In this document: in pieces, positions 5,030 to 8,486 of the stretch
How positions within the stretch are numbered: the first letter of the stretch is position 1
How the letters are laid out: each line of letters opens with the position of its first letter
NCBI GenBank assembly: GCA_945830595.1
Contig: CALZZH010000095.1
Location: 1-8,486, forward strand
Direction of reading: 5' to 3'
DNA length: 8,486 nt
Source of the DNA: Avoscillospira sp945864925
GTDB taxonomy: Bacteria > Bacillota > Clostridia > Oscillospirales > Oscillospiraceae
Position numbers and translations under genes: made by a program
Notes under the pieces: model-generated
Told to the model about the DNA's origin: nothing
Seen by the model: only the letters and a program-made list of their open reading frames with translations
The model's database searches: none

Positions 5030-6752
5030 ACGGCTGATCGGAACGGTCAGCGAAAGCAAGAAATATGTAGCCGGGAATGTGGCGCTGCAATGGTGCGCGC
5101 TGGCAGCCAATCTTACCATGATCGGCGCCATATGCCGGCTGCTGGAAAGACTGTACCTGGGAAATGTGCGGGCCGAGGATCTGACAATGACCGCGGCAAT
5201 TGTCATGTTTACGGTGGCGGTGCGTTTTGGCTGCAGTGTTGGCGCGGCCCGGATGGGATATCTGTCAAGCCGGGCGGTGAAAAAAACGCTGCGGGAGAAA
5301 ATCTACGGGAAGCTGCTGCGTCTGGGCAGTTCCTATAAGGAACAGGTACAGACCAGCGAAGTGGTTCAGGTGGCGGTAGAAGGCGTTGATCAGCTGGAGA
5401 CCTACTTCGGCGCCTACCTTCCGCAGTTTTTCTATGCCATGCTGGCGCCGCTGACGCTGTTTTTCGTGCTTTGCTTTGTGAATGTACCGTCGGCCATTGT
5501 GCTGCTGATCGGTGTACCCCTGATTCCCATGGTCATTGCTGTGGTCCAGACCTGGGCAAAAAAGCTGCTGAGCAAATACTGGGATCAGTATACTGCCCTG
5601 GGGGACACGTTTCTGGAAAATCTTCAGGGCTTGACGACCCTGAAAATCTATCAGGCGGATGCATGCAAGAACCAGGAGATGAACGAACAGTCCGAACGAT
5701 TTCGACGCATCACCATGAAGGTTCTGAGTATGCAGCTGAACTCCATCGCCATCATGGACCTGGTGGCGTACGGCGGTGCGGCGGCTGGCATCATCGTGGC
5801 AGTCACCCAGTTCCGGTCCGGCCATGTGGGCCTGGGGGGGTGTCTGGCCGTTCTGCTGCTGGCGGCGGACTTTTTCATTCCCATGCGTCAGCTGGGCAGC
5901 TTCTTCCATATTGCCATGAACGGTATGGCAGCTTCAGACAAAATTTTCCGCCTGCTGGATCTGCCGGAACCGGAGCAAAAGACAGCCGCAGTGCCCGATG
6001 ACTGCTCTATCCGCTGCGAGGATCTGCACTTTTCCTATGAAGCAGGCAGAGAGATTCTAAAAGGTCTCCATCTGTCTTTCCCCAAAGGCAGCTTTACCGC
6101 CATTGTGGGGGAGTCTGGCTGCGGCAAGTCTACGGTGGCATCCATCCTCATGGGCCGAAACCGGAAGTGTGCCGGTTCTGTCACTGTAGGAGACGTGCCG
6201 CTGGAGGAGATTTCAGAGGAAAGCCTGATGAAAAATTTCACCTATGTAAGCCACCAGAGTTATCTGTTCAAGGGCACGGTCCGGGAAAATCTGCGGATGG
6301 GCCGGCCCGATGCCGGAGAGGATGCTATGTGGATGGCGCTGGAGCAGGTCAAGCTGGCGGACTTCCTGCGGGGGGAACAAGGGCTGGATACACGCCTGGC
6401 AGAAAAGGCCTCCAACTTGTCCGGTGGTCAGTGCCAGAGGCTGGCCCTGGCCCGGGCTTTGCTTCACAACAGTCCGGTGTACCTCTTCGACGAAGCCACC
6501 TCCAATATTGATGTGGAGAGCGAAAATGATATTATGGCGGAGATTCGCCGTCTGGCAATGACCAGAACTGTGATTTTGATTTCTCACCGTCTGGCCAATG
6601 TGGCGGATGCGGACCAGATCTACGTCATGGATCATGGAGAAATCGCGGAAAGCGGCACCCATGAGGAACTGCTGTCCATGGAGGGACAGTATGCCGCGCT
6701 TTGGTATGCGCAGCAGGCGTTGGAAAACTACAGAAAGGAGGGACAGCGGTGA
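5016..6752 (+). CDS. ABC transporter, fused permease/ATPase subunit 1 (putative metal or metallophore transport)
   Basis: This 578-residue half-transporter has an N-terminal exporter-type membrane domain (about residues 15-310, with hydrophobic stretches consistent with six helices, including the pair around 130-175) fused to an ATPase domain. All ATPase motifs are intact: Walker A GESGCGKST (365-373), Q-loop SHQSYLFKGTVREN, signature LSGGQ (468-472), Walker B YLFDEATSNID with Asp492 and catalytic Glu493, and H-loop His524. It is coupled to a second, similar half-transporter by a four-base overlap, so the two probably form a heterodimer. Exporter-fold pairs of this sort include the siderophore importers YbtPQ and IrtAB as well as the thiol exporter CydDC. 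The iron-type operator and feo neighbours favour metal or metallophore traffic, but substrate and direction cannot be read from the sequence. Confidence 0.9.
   Translation: MMIHKRLIGTVSESKKYVAGNVALQWCALAANLTMIGAICRLLERLYLGNVRAEDLTMTAAIVMFTVAVRFGCSVGAARMGYLSSRAVKKTLREKIYGKLLRLGSSYKEQVQTSEVVQVAVEGVDQLETYFGAYLPQFFYAMLAPLTLFFVLCFVNVPSAIVLLIGVPLIPMVIAVVQTWAKKLLSKYWDQYTALGDTFLENLQGLTTLKIYQADACKNQEMNEQSERFRRITMKVLSMQLNSIAIMDLVAYGGAAAGIIVAVTQFRSGHVGLGGCLAVLLLAADFFIPMRQLGSFFHIAMNGMAASDKIFRLLDLPEPEQKTAAVPDDCSIRCEDLHFSYEAGREILKGLHLSFPKGSFTAIVGESGCGKSTVASILMGRNRKCAGSVTVGDVPLEEISEESLMKNFTYVSHQSYLFKGTVRENLRMGRPDAGEDAMWMALEQVKLADFLRGEQGLDTRLAEKASNLSGGQCQRLALARALLHNSPVYLFDEATSNIDVESENDIMAEIRRLAMTRTVILISHRLANVADADQIYVMDHGEIAESGTHEELLSMEGQYAALWYAQQALENYRKEGQR
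6735..6742 (+). promoter_or_regulatory. Ribosome binding site deciding the GTG start of the second ABC gene
   Basis: AAGGAGGG inside the 3' end of the first ABC gene lies six bases before GTG at 6749. This near-perfect Shine-Dalgarno is the reason to choose GTG over the later ATG at 6776 or the upstream TTG at 6701. Confidence 0.8.
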
Positions 6753-8407
6753 AACGGAGAAGCGGCTTTACAGTGATGAGAAAGCTGATTGGATTGGTGA
6801 AGCCTTTGACTGGATATATGATTCTTGCCATCATCATGGGTCTCGCGGGCCACCTGTGTGCTGCTTGGATACCACTTTGCGGCAGCTTTGCGATCTTGAC
6901 TGCGCTGGGGTTTGAAGTGCAGGTGGGTCTGACCGCCCTGTTTGTCAGCGCGGCGGTTATGGCGGTCCTCCGGGCAGGACTGCGCTACGGTGAGCAGGCC
7001 TGCAACCATTTTATAGCGTTCAAGCGGCTGACGCTGATCCGGGACAAGGTGTTCCGGGCCCTGCGCCGTTTGTGTCCGGCCAAGCTGGAGGGTAAGGATA
7101 AGGGAAATCTGATCTCGGTAATCACTTCGGACATTGAGCTGCTGGAAGTGTTCTATGCCCACACCATCTCCCCGGCGGCCATTGCGTTCTTATTTTCCGC
7201 ACTGTTTTGTGTTTTGATTGGACAATACCATTGGGGTCTGGGTCTGTTGGCGCTGGGGGCCTATCTGACGGTGGGGATTTTGGTGCCGCTGGTCACATCC
7301 CATATCAGCGGGGCGGACGGCATGCATTTCCGCACCAAATCCGGGGAGCTGAGCAGCTTTGTGCTGGATAGTCTCCGGGGCCTGCCGGAAATTCAGCAAT
7401 ACGGCCAGGGAGAGAAGCGGATGGCAGAGATGAATGCACGGAGCGATGCGCTTGCCAAAGAGGAGGCGCGCATGAAACGCACCGCCGGACGGAATGTGGC
7501 ATGCACCAACACGGTGATTCTGGTTTTCGATCTGGCTATGCTCTTCTTATCCGCTGCTCTCTGCCGGAGCGGCGCAGTTGGCTTCGACGGCGTGCTGATT
7601 CCGACTGTGGCACTGATGAGCTCCTTCGGACCGGTGGTGGCCCTGGCCAACTTGGTAAGTACCCTGCAGAACACGTTCGCCGCCGGAAATCGGGTGCTGG
7701 ACATCCTGGAGGAGAAACCTGCAGCAGAGACGGTGGAAGGCCGCAGTGAGATTGCCTTTTCCGGTGCGGCTGCGGAACATGTGGGCTTTGCCTATGGGGA
7801 AGAAAGAATCCTGGACGATGTGTCCGTGGAGGTCCCGGAGCATCAGATTGTGGGCATTGTGGGCCGCAGCGGCAGCGGAAAGTCCACGCTGCTGAAGCTG
7901 TTCATGCGCTTCTGGGAGGCACAGCAGGGAAGCGTCCGTATCTCCGGTCGGGCAGTCGGCCAGATCAACACCGCCAACCTCCGGAATATGGAGAGTTTTC
8001 TCACCCAGGAAACACACCTGTTCCATGACAGCATCCGGAATAATCTGCGCATTGCGAAACTGGACGCCACCGATGATGAAATTATGGCTGCCTGTAAAAA
8101 GGCTTCCGTCCATGGCTTTATTATGGCCTTACCCAAAGGCTATGACACGCCTGTGGGGGAATTGGGGGACACGCTCTCCGGTGGCGAGCGTCAGCGGCTG
8201 GGACTGGCAAGGGCCTTTCTCCATAATGCGCCGTTTCTGCTGCTGGACGAGCCCACCAGCAATCTGGACAGTTTGAACGAGGCAGTCATTCTCCGGGCGC
8301 TCCGGGAGGAAGGGCAGGACAGAACGGTGGTGCTGGTATCCCACCGGGCTTCAACCATGCGCATTGCCGACACGGTTTATTCCGTGGACCATGGGAGGAT
8401 AAGCTGA
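6749..8407 (+). CDS. ABC transporter, fused permease/ATPase subunit 2 (putative metal or metallophore transport)
   Basis: This 552-residue half-transporter has the same plan as its neighbour: an N-terminal membrane domain (hydrophobic segments beginning at GYMILAIIMGLAGHLCAAWI) and a C-terminal ATPase. The motifs are Walker A GRSGSGKST (372-380), Q-loop FLTQETHLFHDSIRNN, signature LSGGE (476-480), Walker B FLLLDEPTSNLD with Asp500 and Glu501, and H-loop His532. Both partners therefore keep a catalytic Glu and canonical signatures, so neither nucleotide site is obviously degenerate. The GTG start overlaps the preceding stop (GTGA at 6749-6752) and is backed by a strong ribosome binding site. 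The stop overlaps the next start (TGATG at 8405-8409), so the operon continues. Role as for subunit 1: transport of iron, haem or a metallophore is inferred from context only. Confidence 0.9.
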   Translation: MKRRSGFTVMRKLIGLVKPLTGYMILAIIMGLAGHLCAAWIPLCGSFAILTALGFEVQVGLTALFVSAAVMAVLRAGLRYGEQACNHFIAFKRLTLIRDKVFRALRRLCPAKLEGKDKGNLISVITSDIELLEVFYAHTISPAAIAFLFSALFCVLIGQYHWGLGLLALGAYLTVGILVPLVTSHISGADGMHFRTKSGELSSFVLDSLRGLPEIQQYGQGEKRMAEMNARSDALAKEEARMKRTAGRNVACTNTVILVFDLAMLFLSAALCRSGAVGFDGVLIPTVALMSSFGPVVALANLVSTLQNTFAAGNRVLDILEEKPAAETVEGRSEIAFSGAAAEHVGFAYGEERILDDVSVEVPEHQIVGIVGRSGSGKSTLLKLFMRFWEAQQGSVRISGRAVGQINTANLRNMESFLTQETHLFHDSIRNNLRIAKLDATDDEIMAACKKASVHGFIMALPKGYDTPVGELGDTLSGGERQRLGLARAFLHNAPFLLLDEPTSNLDSLNEAVILRALREEGQDRTVVLVSHRASTMRIADTVYSVDHGRIS

Positions 8408-8440
8408 TGAACTTACAAACCAAACGGGAGCGGGAGAAAG
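8407..8440 (+). CDS. Start of a further gene, cut off by adapter sequence
   Basis: An ATG overlaps the stop of the second ABC gene (TGATG) and reads MNLQTKREREK for eleven codons before the adapter begins at 8441. Codons after that point are artefactual. The tight overlap indicates the same operon. The charged start loosely resembles the N-terminus of small YgbA-type 'nitrous oxide-stimulated promoter' family proteins (an R-E-K motif before a helix), but eleven residues are far too few for an assignment. Confidence 0.55.
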
Positions 8441-8486
8441 CTGTCTCTTATACACATCTGACGCTGCCGACGATATGCAGTGTGTA
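8441..8486. other. Illumina Nextera adapter contamination, not genomic
   Basis: 8441-8459 is the 19-base Tn5 mosaic end CTGTCTCTTATACACATCT. 8460-8473 (GACGCTGCCGACGA) completes the reverse complement of the Nextera read-1 adapter. 8474-8481 (TATGCAGT) is where the i5 index sits and is the reverse complement of ACTGCATA, a standard Nextera index. 8482-8486 (GTGTA) is the start of the P5 reverse complement. The order and junctions match a library adapter exactly, so the genomic sequence ends at 8440. Confidence 0.97.

Noticed and set aside
5265..5909. 214-codon open frame on the minus strand
   Set aside because: It is entirely antisense to the membrane domain of the first ABC subunit and has low-complexity His/Gln-rich composition with no motif.
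6701..6748. TTG at 6701 as the start of the second ABC subunit
   Set aside because: It would give a 52-base overlap with the first subunit and has no Shine-Dalgarno. GTG at 6749 has an excellent one and a four-base overlap.
1..8440. CRISPR array, tRNA, rRNA, insertion sequence or toxin-antitoxin genes
   Set aside because: No spaced direct repeats, transposase-like frames, cloverleaf sequences or small antitoxin/toxin pairs were seen in reading the window.
8441..8459. Tn5/IS50 mosaic end, which could be called a transposon terminus
   Set aside because: It is followed immediately by the Nextera adapter, an index and P5 bases, so it is a library artefact and not a resident mobile element.

Overview
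The window looks like a ferrous-iron acquisition and iron-limitation region from a GC-rich gut-type Clostridia genome, most like Oscillospiraceae (Oscillibacter/Flavonifractor-type). The evidence for this is the gene content (a clostridial FeoB with its small Cys-rich partner, DUF2325, DUF3793, a short flavodoxin and a one-domain HMA protein), the Gram-positive-style AGGAGG ribosome binding sites and the GC-rich codon use. The taxonomy is inferred; no rRNA or tRNA is present. All convincing genes lie on the + strand.

Layout: (1) 16-2717 holds feoB (831 aa, with an acidic insertion of about 100 residues) and a 57-aa membrane-anchored Cys-rich FeoB-associated protein, closed by a long bidirectional-type terminator. 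(2) 2807-4190 is a second operon behind a perfect palindrome. It encodes a DUF2325 protein, a DUF3793 protein (ATGA overlap) and a flavodoxin, and ends in another hairpin terminator. (3) 4241-4697 has a strong sigma-A-type promoter, two operator-like palindromes and a structured leader, followed by an 84-aa HMA protein with a CxxC metal site. (4) 4698-5015 is a structured noncoding stretch with inverted repeats and a fourth copy of the palindrome. (5) 5016-8407 encodes two translationally coupled half-ABC transporters with exporter-type fold, probably a heterodimer. (6) The first codons of a further gene begin at 8407.

The unifying signal is a 16-bp dyad, GTTAGC-N4-GCTAAC, which occurs four times (2807, 4277, 4322, 4831), always upstream of one of these transcription units and, where a promoter can be drawn, overlapping or abutting it. 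This suggests one metal-responsive repressor, plausibly of the DtxR/IdeR type, controlling an iron-limitation regulon: Fe(II) import (FeoB), flavodoxin as a substitute for ferredoxin, two uncharacterised DUF proteins, a small metal-binding protein and an ABC pair that may move iron, haem or a metallophore. The regulator itself is not in the window.

The last 46 bases (8441-8486) are not genomic. They read as an Illumina Nextera adapter (Tn5 mosaic end plus read-1 adapter), an 8-base i5 index and the start of P5, so genuine sequence ends at about 8440.
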